A stretch of 64,000 nucleotides of DNA from CAXSEF01 sp964236695 (GCA_964236695.1 CAXSFU010000012.1:1-64000), one strand, 5' to 3'; counted from the stretch's first letter, positions 1 through 8,551 are shown. Notes: generated by a model not told the origin, from the letters alone. Translations and numbers: made by a program.

Positions 1-80
1 CCGGATGCGGCCCGGCTTTGCGCGGCCTCGCGTCGCCCCGTATAAGCCGCGCTCCGATCCCCGACGCAGGATGGCGCCGC

Positions 81-809
81 ATGACCGCACTTTCCGCCCC
101 AGCCGTCCCGGCGTCCGGCGTGCCCGCGCAGCGGCCGAGGGCGGCGCGTGCGATCGCGCTCGACTTCGAGGCCGCGCGGGCGACGATGGTGGACGGGCAG
201 GTCAGGCCGAACAAGGTCACCGATCCGCGCATCATCGGCGCGATGCGGCTGCTGGCGCGCGAGGCGTTCCTGCCGGAGGCTCTGCGGCCGCTGGCCTACC
301 TCGACACCAACCTGGCGCTGGGCGGCGGGCGGGTGATGCTGGAGCCGATGGTCGCGGCGCGGCTGCTGCAGGTGGCCAGGCCGAGGAGCGGGGAGCGGGC
401 GCTGCTGGTGGGCGGCGGCACCGGCTACCTGGCGGCGATCCTGTCGCGCTGCGGGGTGTCGGTGAGCCTGCTGGACGACGACCCCGGCCTGCTGGCGATC
501 GCGCGCGTGGCGTGCGCCGGCGAGGTGCCGGCGATCCGCTTCTTCGAGGGCGACCTGCGCGCGGGGCTCGCCGGCGGCGCGCCGTTCGACCTGATCGTGG
601 TGGAGGGCTCTGCTGCGGCGATCCCGGCGGAGTTCGCGGCGCAGCTGGCGGCGGACGGGCGCATCGCCGGCTTCGTCACCGCGCCGGACGGCATGACCCG
701 CGCGGTGCTCGCCGAGCGCAGCGCCGCCGGGCTGCGCGCCCTGCCCGTCTTCGACTGCGCGACGCCGGCGCTGCCGGGCTTGCGCGCGGCGCCCGCGTTC
801 CAGTTCTAG
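81..809 (+). CDS. pcm: Protein-L-isoaspartate O-methyltransferase family protein
   Basis: A 242-residue cytosolic SAM-dependent methyltransferase of the PCMT family, which repairs isoaspartyl residues in damaged proteins. The SAM-binding loop reads LLVGGGTGYLAAIL, near residues 110-123. The upstream motif MVDGQVRPNKVTDPRI is typical of the alphaproteobacterial version that sits before tolC. FDLIVVEGSAA corresponds to the FDxIVVTAA segment of classic Pcm, but Thr is replaced, so the substrate may differ. The ATG at 81 is chosen because the protein then begins just ahead of the conserved region; an in-frame ATG at 18 would add 21 residues. The next gene is tolC, 340 bp away across a family A repeat. 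Confidence 0.85.
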   Translation: MTALSAPAVPASGVPAQRPRAARAIALDFEAARATMVDGQVRPNKVTDPRIIGAMRLLAREAFLPEALRPLAYLDTNLALGGGRVMLEPMVAARLLQVARPRSGERALLVGGGTGYLAAILSRCGVSVSLLDDDPGLLAIARVACAGEVPAIRFFEGDLRAGLAGGAPFDLIVVEGSAAAIPAEFAAQLAADGRIAGFVTAPDGMTRAVLAERSAAGLRALPVFDCATPALPGLRAAPAFQF

Positions 810-848
810 GGGCTGTCGCGGGGCGGTCCCGATGCTCTGGGGCACGGC

Positions 849-998
849 AGGAAGGAAGCGTGTTCTTTCTTGAAAGAAAGAACCAAAGAACTTTTGCTCA
901 TTGGGCTCCGGAGCTGCCCGCGCGTCCGGAACCCCATGCGCAAAAGTCTTTTTGCTTCTTTTTCTTCAGAAAAAGAAGAGCCTTGCCTTGCTGCCTGA
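849..998 (+). repeat. Family A palindromic repeat, copy A1
   Basis: An A+T-rich element of about 150 bp in the pcm-tolC gap. Hairpin 1 is GTTCTTTCTT (862-871) with AAGAAAGAAC (874-883). Hairpin 2 is CTTCTTTTTC (955-964) with GAAAAAGAAG (969-978) around a TTCA loop. ACTTTTGC after hairpin 1 pairs with GCAAAAGT before hairpin 2. The remaining gap, 810-848 and 999-1148, shows no gene. Confidence 0.85.
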
Positions 999-1148
999 AG
1001 CGACGCACCGGCACGACGCCTGCAGCTGCCGTCCGAGAGCGGCGTGGCGCGGGCGCATCACCCCGGGTGCGTCCTGCCGCACTCTGTGGCGCGCGGAGCG
1101 GTTTCGTGGCATGTTGCAGCGGGTTGGGTGCCTTCGGGGAGTGACGGC

Positions 1149-2600
1149 ATGACGCGCAGCTGCGACGGGGCGGACGGCATGGGCGGGTGGGCGTCGCGGG
1201 TGCTGCCGGGGCTGTGCTTGGCGCTGTGGGCGCTGCCGGCGGGCGCGCAGACGGCGCCGCAGGTGCCGCACACGCTGCAGCAGGCGCTGGCCAACGCCTA
1301 CACCACCAACCCGACGCTGCTGCAGGAGCGCGCGCACCTGCGCTCGGTCGACGAGAACGTGCCGACCGCGCTGGCCGGGTGGCGGCCGCAGGTCAGCTTC
1401 ACGGGCAGCACGGGCTACGCGGGCGGCACCTACACGGCGCCGACCGGCGTCGTGGTCGGCGGCGTGCTCACCACGCCGAACAACCACACGACGTCCTCGG
1501 TGCAGGCGACGATCATCCAGCCGATCTACCGCGGCGGGCGCACCACGGCGGGCACCCACCAGGCGGTGAACAACGTGCTGGCGGAGCGGGCGAACCTGCT
1601 GTCGACCGAGGAGACCGTGTTCGCCAACGTGATCAATGCCTACGTCACGGTGATCCAGGACTACAACCTGCTGCAGCTCAACATCAACAACGAGCAGGTG
1701 CTCAAGCGCCAGCTTCAGGCGACCAACGACCGCTTCCGCGTGGGCGAGATCACCCGCACGGACGTGGCACAGGCGGAGTCCGCGCTGTCCGGCGCCAGCG
1801 CCACGCGCGAGACCTCTGAGGGCACGCTGCAGTCGGCGCGCGCGGCATACGTGCGCTACATCGGCAGCCTGCCGGCGGACAACCTGACCGAGCCGCAGCC
1901 GATCAAGCTGCCGACGAAGACGGAGCAGGAGACCTTCAACCTCGCGCTCTCCAACAACCCGTCGGTGCTGCAGGCGCAGTTCAACGAGGCGGCGGCCAAG
2001 GACGCGGTGGATGTCGCGTTCTCCGCGATCCTGCCACAGCTCAGCGCGCAGGGTACCGCCTACGAGCAGATCAACCAGGCGGTGTCGAACACCAACAGCT
2101 CCGGCGCTCAGGTCACGGTGAACTTGTCGCTGCCGATCTACCAGGGCGGTTCGGAATATGCGGCGGTGCGCCAGGCGCGCCAGACCGCGCAGGCCTCGCA
2201 GCGCGCCGTCGACGACGCCAAGCGCCAGGCGCTGCAGCAGGCGACGCAGGCATACGAGACCTATGTCGCCGCAAAGTCGACGATCGACAGCACGCGGGCG
2301 CAGATCAAGGCAAACCGCATCGCGCTGAACGGCGTGGAGCGCGAGGCGATCGTGGGTAGCCGCACCACGCTCGACGTGCTCAACGCGCAGCAACTGCTGC
2401 TGTCCTCGCAGACCACGCTGGTGCAGAACCTGTCGAGCGTGGTCACCGCGTCGTACGGCGTCGCCTCGGCGATTGGGCGGCTCACCGCGCGCGACCTCGG
2501 GCTCAACGTGCCGCTGTACGACGACACCGCATACTACAACGCTGTGCGCGACCGCCTCTGGGGCACCGGCGACTTCGCCACCAGCCAGCCGGCGCGCTGA
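1149..2600 (+). CDS. tolC: TolC-family outer membrane efflux protein
   Basis: A 483-residue outer membrane channel subunit of the TolC family, which forms a trimeric exit duct for type I secretion and RND pumps. The start ATG at 1149 follows a GGGGAG ribosome site. It gives a signal peptide with hydrophobic core VLPGLCLALWALPAGA and probable cleavage before QTAP. The mature protein shows the two family repeats: LQQALANAYTTNPTLLQER near the start, and later FNLALSNNPSVLQAQFNEA. Each is followed by a long coiled-coil helical stretch with the usual PIYRGG or PIYQGG turn. Length fits the family. It lies between pcm and popZ, a common alphaproteobacterial order. Confidence 0.92.
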   Translation: MTRSCDGADGMGGWASRVLPGLCLALWALPAGAQTAPQVPHTLQQALANAYTTNPTLLQERAHLRSVDENVPTALAGWRPQVSFTGSTGYAGGTYTAPTGVVVGGVLTTPNNHTTSSVQATIIQPIYRGGRTTAGTHQAVNNVLAERANLLSTEETVFANVINAYVTVIQDYNLLQLNINNEQVLKRQLQATNDRFRVGEITRTDVAQAESALSGASATRETSEGTLQSARAAYVRYIGSLPADNLTEPQPIKLPTKTEQETFNLALSNNPSVLQAQFNEAAAKDAVDVAFSAILPQLSAQGTAYEQINQAVSNTNSSGAQVTVNLSLPIYQGGSEYAAVRQARQTAQASQRAVDDAKRQALQQATQAYETYVAAKSTIDSTRAQIKANRIALNGVEREAIVGSRTTLDVLNAQQLLLSSQTTLVQNLSSVVTASYGVASAIGRLTARDLGLNVPLYDDTAYYNAVRDRLWGTGDFATSQPAR

Positions 2601-2601
2601 G

Positions 2602-3171
2602 ATGGGGGAGTCCGCGCAGAGCCACCCTGGGGACGGCGCCTCCGGGCCTGTCCAGGACGGCGGGGCGGATGCCGCCGAGCCCTCGATGGACGACATCCTG
2701 GCGTCCATCCGCCGCATCCTCAGCGAGGACGAGGCGGCCGATGCCGCGTCGGCACGGCCGCACGGGTCCGTCGATCCCGGCGTCCTGCTGCTCGATCCGG
2801 GGATGATGGTGGCCGAACCCGATCACCCGCCGGACGCGCCGGCCGCCGCGGAGCCGATGCCGATGTCCGAATCTGTCCATGTCGGCGCGGCCTCGTCCGA
2901 CGTGGGCCCCGCCGTGGACCCAGGCCCCGGCCAGGCAGCGCTGGTCGACACCGCGACCCATGCCGCGGCCACCTCTGCGGTCGGCCATCTGGTGCGCACG
3001 CTGAACACGGCCAGGAGCACGGCGGTGCATCGCGGCGGCCCGACGCTGGAGGACATGGTGCGCGACGAGATGCGGCCGCTGCTCAAGGAGTGGCTGGACG
3101 CCAACCTGCCGGCCCTGGTGGAGCGGCTAGTGCAAGCGGAGATCGAGCGGGTGATCAAGGCCAGCGCCTGA
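2602..3171 (+). CDS. popZ: PopZ-like polar organizing protein (DUF2497)
   Basis: A 189-residue protein of the DUF2497/PopZ family, which forms the polar matrix that anchors the chromosome origin in Caulobacter. The family signature is bipartite. EPSMDDILASIRRILSEDE near residues 22-40 is the conserved N-terminal helix. TLEDMVRDEMRPLLKEWLD with NLPALVERLVQAEIER at the C-terminus is the oligomerisation region. The middle is an acidic, Pro/Ala-rich linker. The ATG is one base after the tolC stop, so the two are probably co-transcribed and coupled. Assignment to the family is firm; a polar organising role here is inferred. Confidence 0.85.
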   Translation: MGESAQSHPGDGASGPVQDGGADAAEPSMDDILASIRRILSEDEAADAASARPHGSVDPGVLLLDPGMMVAEPDHPPDAPAAAEPMPMSESVHVGAASSDVGPAVDPGPGQAALVDTATHAAATSAVGHLVRTLNTARSTAVHRGGPTLEDMVRDEMRPLLKEWLDANLPALVERLVQAEIERVIKASA

Positions 3172-3209
3172 CGCGGCGTGAGGGAGTGGCGACTGTGTGC
3201 GCCGCGGCG

Positions 3210-3355
3210 AGAAGGAAGCGTGTTCTTTCTTGAAAGAAAGAACCAAAGAACTTTTGCCCATTGATTGCGGCACCGCCCATCCGTCCGGTGTCTTGTTTAT
3301 AAAGTCTTTTTGCTTCTTTTTCTTCAGAAAAAGAGGAGTCTTGCCTTTCTGCCTG
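3210..3355 (+). repeat. Family A palindromic repeat, copy A2
   Basis: A second copy in the 329-bp popZ-valS gap, with the same two 10-bp hairpins. The central long-range stem is shorter here (ACTTT with AAAGT). The inner segment differs most from A1. The right end reads CTTGCCTTTCTGCCTGA. The rest of the gap, 3356-3500, shows no gene. Confidence 0.85.
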
Positions 3356-3500
3356 ACGCAACGGGCTGACAATGGGTTTGTGACAGCCTAATCCGGTTTC
3401 GCGGTCCAGGCGAGGCGGGCGGAGGGAGAGCCCTGCCCGCCTTCTCTGCTGCGCGCGGCCGGGCTGTTCGGGGTTCGGCGCGGGCTGCTAGAGATGGGAC

Positions 3501-6188
3501 ATGCTGGACAAGAACTTCGACCCCGCGAGCGCGGAATCCCGTCTGTATGCCCTGTGGGAGGCTGGCGGCGCGTTCGCGGCCGTGCCGGGCTCGGGCGCGG
3601 CGGCGTATACGATCATGGTGCCGCCGCCCAACGTCACCGGCAGCCTGCATGTCGGGCACGCGCTGAACTTCACGGTGCAGGACATCCTGGTCCGCTGGCG
3701 GCGGATGCAGGGGCGCGACGCGCTGTGGCAGCCGGGGACGGACCACGCGGGGATCGCCACGCAGATGGTGGTGGAGCGGTTGCTGGCGGCGGAGGGCACG
3801 CAGCGGCGCGACCTCGGGCGCGAGGGGTTCACCGAGCGGGTGTGGCGGTGGAAGGCGGAGTCCGGCGGCAGCATCTCGCGCCAGTTGCGGCGGCTGGGCG
3901 CGTCGCTGGATTGGGAGCGCGAGCGCTTCACCCTGGACGAGGGGCTGTCGGAGGCGGTGCGCGAGGTGTTCGTGTCGCTGCACAGGGACGGGCTGATCTA
4001 CCGCGACCGGCGGCTGGTGAACTGGGACCCGGCGTTCCGCTCGGCAATCTCGGACCTGGAGGTGGAGAGCCGGGAGGTGCGGGGATCGATGTGGTTCCTG
4101 CGCTACCCGCTGGCCGACGATGCCGAGGGGCGCTCGATTGTGGTGGCGACGACGCGGCCGGAGACCATGCTGGGCGACACGGCGGTGGCGGTGAACCCCC
4201 AGGACGCGCGCTACGCGGCGCTGGTTGGGCGTGAGGTGGTGCTGCCGCTGACCGGGCGGCGGGTGCCGATCATCGCGGACGCGCATTCCGATCCGGAGAA
4301 GGGCAGCGGGGCGGTCAAGATCACGCCGGCGCACGATTTCAACGATTTCGCGGTGGGGCAGCGGCACGGTTTGGCGATGCCGAGCGTGCTGGACGAGCAG
4401 GCGCGGGTCACGCTGGAGGAGGTCGAGCTGGTGGCGGTGCCGGGGCTCGCGGACCCGGACTTCACGCGCAACCTGGCGGGGCTGCACAGGGATGACGCGC
4501 GGCGCGCGGTCGTGGTGGAGCTGGAGCGGCTGGGGGTGCTGGAGCGGGTGGAGCCGCACACGCTGCAGGTGCCGCACGCCGAGCGGGGCGGCGCGGTGGT
4601 CGAGCCAAGGCTGACGACGCAGTGGTACGTGGACGCGGCGCGGATGGCGGGGCCGGCGATCGCGGCGGTGGAGAGCGGGGCGGCGCGGTTCGTGCCGCAA
4701 CAGTGGGAGAACACGTTCTTCGCGTGGATGCGCGACATCCAGCCGTGGTGCATCAGCCGGCAGCTGTGGTGGGGGCACCGCATTCCCGCGTGGTATGCGC
4801 CGGACGGCAGCGTGTTCGTCGAGCGCACCGAGGCGGAGGCGCGGGCGGCGGCGGAGGCGCGGTTCGGCGCGGGCGTGGCGCTGGTGCGCGACGAGGACGT
4901 GCTCGACACCTGGTTCTCCTCGGCGCTGTGGCCGTTCTCGACGCTGGGGTGGCCGGAGGGGACGGAGGAGCTGGCGCGGTACTATCCGACGGACGTGCTG
5001 GTCACGGGGTTCGACATCATCTTCTTCTGGGTGGCGCGGATGCTGATGATGGGCACGCACTTCATGGGCGAGGTGCCGTTCCGCACGATCTACATCCACG
5101 GCCTGGTGCGCGACGAGGCGGGCCAGAAGATGAGCAAGTCGCGCGGCAACGTCATCGACCCGCTGAAACTGATGGACGCGTACGGCACGGACGCGCTGCG
5201 CTTCACCATCGCGTCGCTGTGCGGGCCGGGGCGCGACGTCAAGCTGGGGGCGGCGGCGGTGGAGTCGCAGCGCAGCTTCGTCACCAAGCTGTGGAACGCC
5301 GCGCGGTTCTTCAAGATGAACGGCGCGGGGCCGGTGGCGGGGTTCGATCCTGAGGGCGTGCGGGCGCCGCTGTGCCGCTGGGTGCTGGATGCGGCGGACG
5401 CGGCGGTGGCGGAGGCGACGGCGGCGCTGGAGGCGTTCCGGATCGCGGAGTACGCGGGCGCCTGCTACCGGTTCACCTGGAACACGGTGTGCGACTGGTT
5501 CGTCGAGATCGCCAAGCCGGGGCTGGCGCAGCAGGGGCCGGAGGGCGACGAGCTGCGCGCTGTGGCGGGGCACGTGCTCGGCGTGGTGCTGCGGCTGCTG
5601 CATCCGGCGATGCCGTTCGTGACGGAGGAGATCTGGGACGGGCTGGGCTATGGCGCGCCCGGCAGCCTGATCGGAGCGGCGTGGCCGGCGGCGTCGGGAG
5701 TGGGCGACGCGGCCGGGCCGCGCGACGAGCTGGACTGGGTGATCCGCTGCATCGGGGCGGTGCGGGGGGTGCGCTCGGAGATGGGCGTGGCGCCGGGGAC
5801 GCGGGCCGGCGTGCTGGTGTGCGACGCCTCCGCCGTGACGCGGGCGCGGGTGGCGGCGTGGGGGGAGACGGTGCGGCGCATGGCGCGGCTGGGCGAGTTC
5901 GCGGTGCACGAGGGTGTGGTGCCGCAGGGGGCGGCGCAGGCGGTGCTCGACGAGGCGACGCTGGCGATGCCGATGGACGGGCTGATCGACGTGGCCGCGG
6001 AGCGGGCGCGGCTGGAGAAGGAGCGCGGGCGGGCGGCGGCGGAGCGGGAGAAGTTGGAGCGCAAGCTGGGCAACGCCGGGTTCGTGGCGGGGGCGAGGCC
6101 GGAGGTGGTGGAGGAGACGCGGGCCAGGATGGAGGCGGCGCGGCTGGAGGAGGAACGGCTGGCGGCGGCGCTGGGGCGGCTGCAGTGA
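3501..6188 (+). CDS. valS: Valyl-tRNA synthetase
   Basis: An 895-residue class Ia aminoacyl-tRNA synthetase that charges tRNA-Val in the cytosol. PPPNVTGSLHVGHAL contains the HIGH motif (HVGH, residues 50-53), and KMSKS lies at 543-547. The editing domain lies between them. The zinc-less active-site segment is QPWCISRQLWWGHRIPAWY. The C-terminus is the usual valyl-specific coiled-coil arm, rich in Glu, Arg and Lys, with GNAGFVAGARPEVVEETRARM. The ATG at 3501 starts directly at the conserved LDKNFDP. Length is normal. It ends three bases before a family B repeat. Confidence 0.98.
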   Translation: MLDKNFDPASAESRLYALWEAGGAFAAVPGSGAAAYTIMVPPPNVTGSLHVGHALNFTVQDILVRWRRMQGRDALWQPGTDHAGIATQMVVERLLAAEGTQRRDLGREGFTERVWRWKAESGGSISRQLRRLGASLDWERERFTLDEGLSEAVREVFVSLHRDGLIYRDRRLVNWDPAFRSAISDLEVESREVRGSMWFLRYPLADDAEGRSIVVATTRPETMLGDTAVAVNPQDARYAALVGREVVLPLTGRRVPIIADAHSDPEKGSGAVKITPAHDFNDFAVGQRHGLAMPSVLDEQARVTLEEVELVAVPGLADPDFTRNLAGLHRDDARRAVVVELERLGVLERVEPHTLQVPHAERGGAVVEPRLTTQWYVDAARMAGPAIAAVESGAARFVPQQWENTFFAWMRDIQPWCISRQLWWGHRIPAWYAPDGSVFVERTEAEARAAAEARFGAGVALVRDEDVLDTWFSSALWPFSTLGWPEGTEELARYYPTDVLVTGFDIIFFWVARMLMMGTHFMGEVPFRTIYIHGLVRDEAGQKMSKSRGNVIDPLKLMDAYGTDALRFTIASLCGPGRDVKLGAAAVESQRSFVTKLWNAARFFKMNGAGPVAGFDPEGVRAPLCRWVLDAADAAVAEATAALEAFRIAEYAGACYRFTWNTVCDWFVEIAKPGLAQQGPEGDELRAVAGHVLGVVLRLLHPAMPFVTEEIWDGLGYGAPGSLIGAAWPAASGVGDAAGPRDELDWVIRCIGAVRGVRSEMGVAPGTRAGVLVCDASAVTRARVAAWGETVRRMARLGEFAVHEGVVPQGAAQAVLDEATLAMPMDGLIDVAAERARLEKERGRAAAEREKLERKLGNAGFVAGARPEVVEETRARMEAARLEEERLAAALGRLQ

Positions 6189-6190
6189 GG

Positions 6191-6371
6191 CAAGGCCAGG
6201 GGCTCTGCCCCTGGACCCCGCCAAGGGAAGCCCCTTGGATGGCTTGACTTAAGTGGCGCCGGGTCCAAGGGCGGCTCCCTCCGGTGGCCTTTCCAACGAT
6301 CCAAGAGGATCGTCGGAACCTTGGGCCACCTGCGCCTGGCGGGTCCAGGGCAGAGCCCTGGCCCTACTTCC
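6191..6371 (+). repeat. Family B repeat, copy B1 (long form)
   Basis: It fills the space between valS and the convergent J-domain gene. The left end has CCAGGGGC TCT GCCCCTGG as a hairpin, and the right end is its inverted counterpart (GGCGGGTCCAGGGCAGAGCCCTGG). An internal module carries ACGATCC facing GGATCGT, flanked by GGTGGCC and GGCCACC. Confidence 0.85.
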
Positions 6372-7180
6372 TAGAGCCCGCGTTCCCGCTTGATCCTGTC
6401 CCAGGCGGCGTTGATGCGCGCGACCTTGTCGCCGGCGCTGTCGATGAACGCCTGCGGCACGCCGCGCGAGGCGAGGCTGTCGGGGTGGTTCTCGCGCATC
6501 AGGCGCTTCCAGGTGGCGCGCAGCTCGTCGTCGGGGGTGGCGCGGGTGACGCCCAGCTCGGCGTACGGGTCGGCGCCGGTATCCTCGGTGCGTCGGGGCG
6601 AGGCGCCGCTGGCGCGGTCCCAGGCGAGGCGGTCGAGGCGGAAGGCGCGGTGCACCTGGCGGAGGTACTCGGTCTCGCCGACGGTCAGCGGGCCGTCGGC
6701 GCGGGCGATGCCGAACAGGGCGGCGAGGACGTCCTCCAGCACGGAGGGGCTGTCGGCGAACGACTCGCCGAGCTGGCGGGCGTAGGGCTCGAAAGGGTCG
6801 GGGCTGGCGCGGGCCTGGTCGAACAGGCGGCCGACGTCGCGCACGGATTCGGGGGGGATGCGGAAGTGGCGCTTGAAGGCGTCGATCTCGGTGCGGCTGA
6901 CGTTACCGTCGCACTTGGCGAGCTTGGCGGAGAGCACGACGACGGCGATGGCGAACAGCTGGTCTCTGCGGCCGAACATGGCGGCGAGGCGGGCGGGGCC
7001 GAGCAGGGTGCCCATCCTGGCGCCGGCCTGGGCGCCGGCGCCGAGCATGCCGGCGCGGTTGAGGCCGGGCAGGCCGCCCTGGTCGGCGGCGTGGCCGAGG
7101 GCCGCGCCCATCATCGCGCCGAACGGGCCGCCCATCACGAAGCCGGCGGCGCCGCCCAGCATCTTGCCCCAGTATGCCAT
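6371..7180 (-). CDS. djlA: DjlA-like co-chaperone with TerB and J domains
   Basis: A 269-residue protein resembling DjlA, a membrane-anchored DnaK co-chaperone. The N-terminus is a Gly/Ala-rich hydrophobic segment (GKMLGGAAGFVMGGPFGAMM). A TerB-like helical domain follows at about 60-170, with FAIAVVVLSAKLAKCDGNVS and ADGPLTVGETEYLRQV. The C-terminal J domain begins DPYAELGVTRATPDDELRATW and has the essential HPD as ENHPDSLASRG. The shuffled order, with J domain last, is that of DjlA. It is transcribed away from rnpB and towards valS, with repeat B1 between the two stop codons. Confidence 0.85.
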   Translation of the reverse strand: MAYWGKMLGGAAGFVMGGPFGAMMGAALGHAADQGGLPGLNRAGMLGAGAQAGARMGTLLGPARLAAMFGRRDQLFAIAVVVLSAKLAKCDGNVSRTEIDAFKRHFRIPPESVRDVGRLFDQARASPDPFEPYARQLGESFADSPSVLEDVLAALFGIARADGPLTVGETEYLRQVHRAFRLDRLAWDRASGASPRRTEDTGADPYAELGVTRATPDDELRATWKRLMRENHPDSLASRGVPQAFIDSAGDKVARINAAWDRIKRERGL

Positions 7181-7304
7181 GGGTTTGTCCTACCACGGCG
7201 CGGTGCGGCGCGGCAAAGCAGGCGTGGCGCGGCGGCGGCGGCGCGCGGGACGGTTGCGGCGCGGCGCTCGGCCGCGTGGGGAGGGATTTGGTCTGCGGCG
7301 GCTC

Positions 7305-7333
7305 TTGACCTGTGCGGCGCCACCCCGCAGAAG
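7305..7333 (+). promoter_or_regulatory. Probable rnpB promoter
   Basis: TTGACC at 7305-7310 is a good -35 hexamer. Seventeen bases later CAGAAG at 7328-7333 matches three of six -10 positions. The predicted start falls near 7340, exactly the 5' base of the RNase P RNA P1 stem. This agreement is the main support, since the -10 is weak. Confidence 0.45.
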
Positions 7334-7339
7334 GCGGGA

Positions 7340-7761
7340 GCCAGACGGCTGGACGGCCGCTGCCGCACAACCTGCGGTGGAGGAAAGTCCGGGCTCCACG
7401 GGAATACGGTGCCGGTCAACGGCCGGCGGGGGCGACCCCAGGGACAGTGCCACAGAAAACAAACCGCCCGGCCGCGTCTCCAGGATCGGGGGCCGCCGAC
7501 GGGCAAGGGTGAAACGGTGCGGCAAGAGCGCACCGCGCCCCTGGCAACAGGGGCGGCAGGGCAAACCCCACCGGGAGCAAGACCGAATAGGGGCGGCCGG
7601 CGGCACGGGTTCGCCCGTGGTCCGCGGGGACATTCCCGTCCCGTCGCCCGGGTTGGTCGCGCGAGGCGCGCAGCGATGCGCGTCCCAGAGGAATGGCCGT
7701 CCCGTGTCCGGGCGCTCCGGCGTCCGGGCGCGGACAGAACCCGGCTTACAGGCCGTCTGGC
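7340..7761 (+). ncRNA. rnpB: RNase P RNA, bacterial class A
   Basis: The catalytic RNA that trims 5' leaders from tRNA precursors. Universal segments are present in order: GGAGGAAAGTCCGGGCTCC (P4 5' side and CR-I, about 7379-7397), the ACAGAAA motif, AGGGTGAAACGGTGCGG with AAGAGCGCACCGC, GCAAACCCCACCGGGAGCAAG followed by GAATAGG, and CAGAACCCGGCTTACAGGCCG near the 3' end. The ends are set by a perfect 10-bp P1 stem, GCCAGACGGC (7340-7349) with GCCGTCTGGC (7752-7761). The total of about 422 nt is usual for the class. Confidence 0.95.
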
Positions 7762-7767
7762 AGCGGC

Positions 7768-7784
7768 CCCGGCAGAATGCCGGG
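7768..7784 (+). terminator. Hairpin just downstream of rnpB
   Basis: CCCGGCA (7768-7774), GAA loop, TGCCGGG (7778-7784): a perfect 7-bp stem starting six bases after the RNase P RNA 3' end. No T-tract follows, so it may be a processing or weak termination signal. From 7785 to about 7950 I see nothing else. Confidence 0.35.
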
Positions 7785-7953
7785 CGCGGGCGGCGGCCGC
7801 GGAGTCGGAGCGCCGAAGGGTGCCGAAACCGGAACGAAGCAGGAACTCGACGACCCTATATCGTTTCGAGATCGGTTCTACAGATCGCGCCGTAAGCCGT
7901 TGAGCTGGACGATAAAAAGCTTCGGCCACGTCGCGCTTGTCTCGGGTTTCCCT

Positions 7954-7995
7954 TTGACGCCCCACGAAAACCCATGGTATCCCATGTCATCCCAT
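7954..7995 (+). promoter_or_regulatory. mra operon promoter with four MraZ-type boxes
   Basis: On the - strand TGGG cores occur four times at an exact 10-base period; on the + strand they are CCCA at 7961, 7971, 7981 and 7991. MraZ is known to bind TGGGN direct repeats separated by 5 bases upstream of its own gene. A candidate promoter TTGACG (7954-7959), 18 bases, TATCCC (7978-7983) lies under the boxes, so bound MraZ would cover the promoter. The boxes are clear; the -10 is weak. Confidence 0.75.
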
Positions 7996-8074
7996 GGGGT
8001 GGACCGGCGCCGTCGCCGGAGCCCGGGACGCCGCGAGCGCAGGCGGACAGGATGGGGAGGTTGACCGGACGGGA

Positions 8075-8551
8075 ATGGCCAACTTCATGGGCACGCATCG
8101 CAACCGGCTGGACGCGAAGGGGCGGGTTTCGGTGCCCGCATCGTTCCGCGCCTGCCTGCGTGCCCCCGGGGGAGAGCCGAGCCTGGTGCTGCGGCCGTCG
8201 CAGAACCACCCGTGCATCGAGGGCTGGCCGGCCGAGGTGTTCGCCACCCTGGAGGCGCCGCTCGCGACGCTGGACGTGTTCAGCGAGGACCAGGAGGACA
8301 TGGCCTCGCTGCTGTATGCCGACGCCTTCCCGACCGACCCGGACCGAGAGGGACGCATCATCCTGCCCGAACCCATGGTTGCGTACGCGGGGCTGGGCGA
8401 GTCAGTGGTGTTCATGGGGCTCGGCCGCATCTTCCAGATGTGGGAGCCGGAGGCGGCGGATCGGCGGCGAGTCGAGGCGCGCGAGCGGGCCCGGCAGCGC
8501 GGCCTGACCCTGCCCGGGCGGACGCCGGCACCCGGCGGGGCGGTCGCGTGA
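8075..8551 (+). CDS. mraZ: Transcriptional regulator MraZ
   Basis: A 158-residue DNA-binding autorepressor of the dcw cluster. It has two SpoVT/AbrB-like swapped-hairpin repeats. The first contains NRLDAKGRVSVPASFR (residues 8-23), the second DPDREGRIILPEPM. Start chosen at ATG 8075 because MANFMGTHRNRLDAKGR aligns with family N-termini; an in-frame ATG at 7994 lies within the last operator box and would add 27 non-conserved residues. It heads the operon and overlaps rsmH by GTGA. Four putative binding boxes lie at 7961-7995, which indicates autoregulation. Confidence 0.93.
   Translation: MANFMGTHRNRLDAKGRVSVPASFRACLRAPGGEPSLVLRPSQNHPCIEGWPAEVFATLEAPLATLDVFSEDQEDMASLLYADAFPTDPDREGRIILPEPMVAYAGLGESVVFMGLGRIFQMWEPEAADRRRVEARERARQRGLTLPGRTPAPGGAVA

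Noticed and set aside
849..998. Family A repeats as a CRISPR array or insertion sequence
   Set aside because: Copies are single, kilobases apart and in mixed orientation, with no spacers and no transposase frame.
5..1144. 379-codon frame across pcm and repeat A1
   Set aside because: Out of frame with pcm, which has the SAM motifs; the frame runs through a repeat and lacks any recognisable domain.
3324..6224. 966-codon open frame antisense to valS
   Set aside because: Arg/Pro/His-rich translation with no fold-like pattern; a shadow frame of a high-G+C gene, while valS on the other strand has all synthetase motifs.
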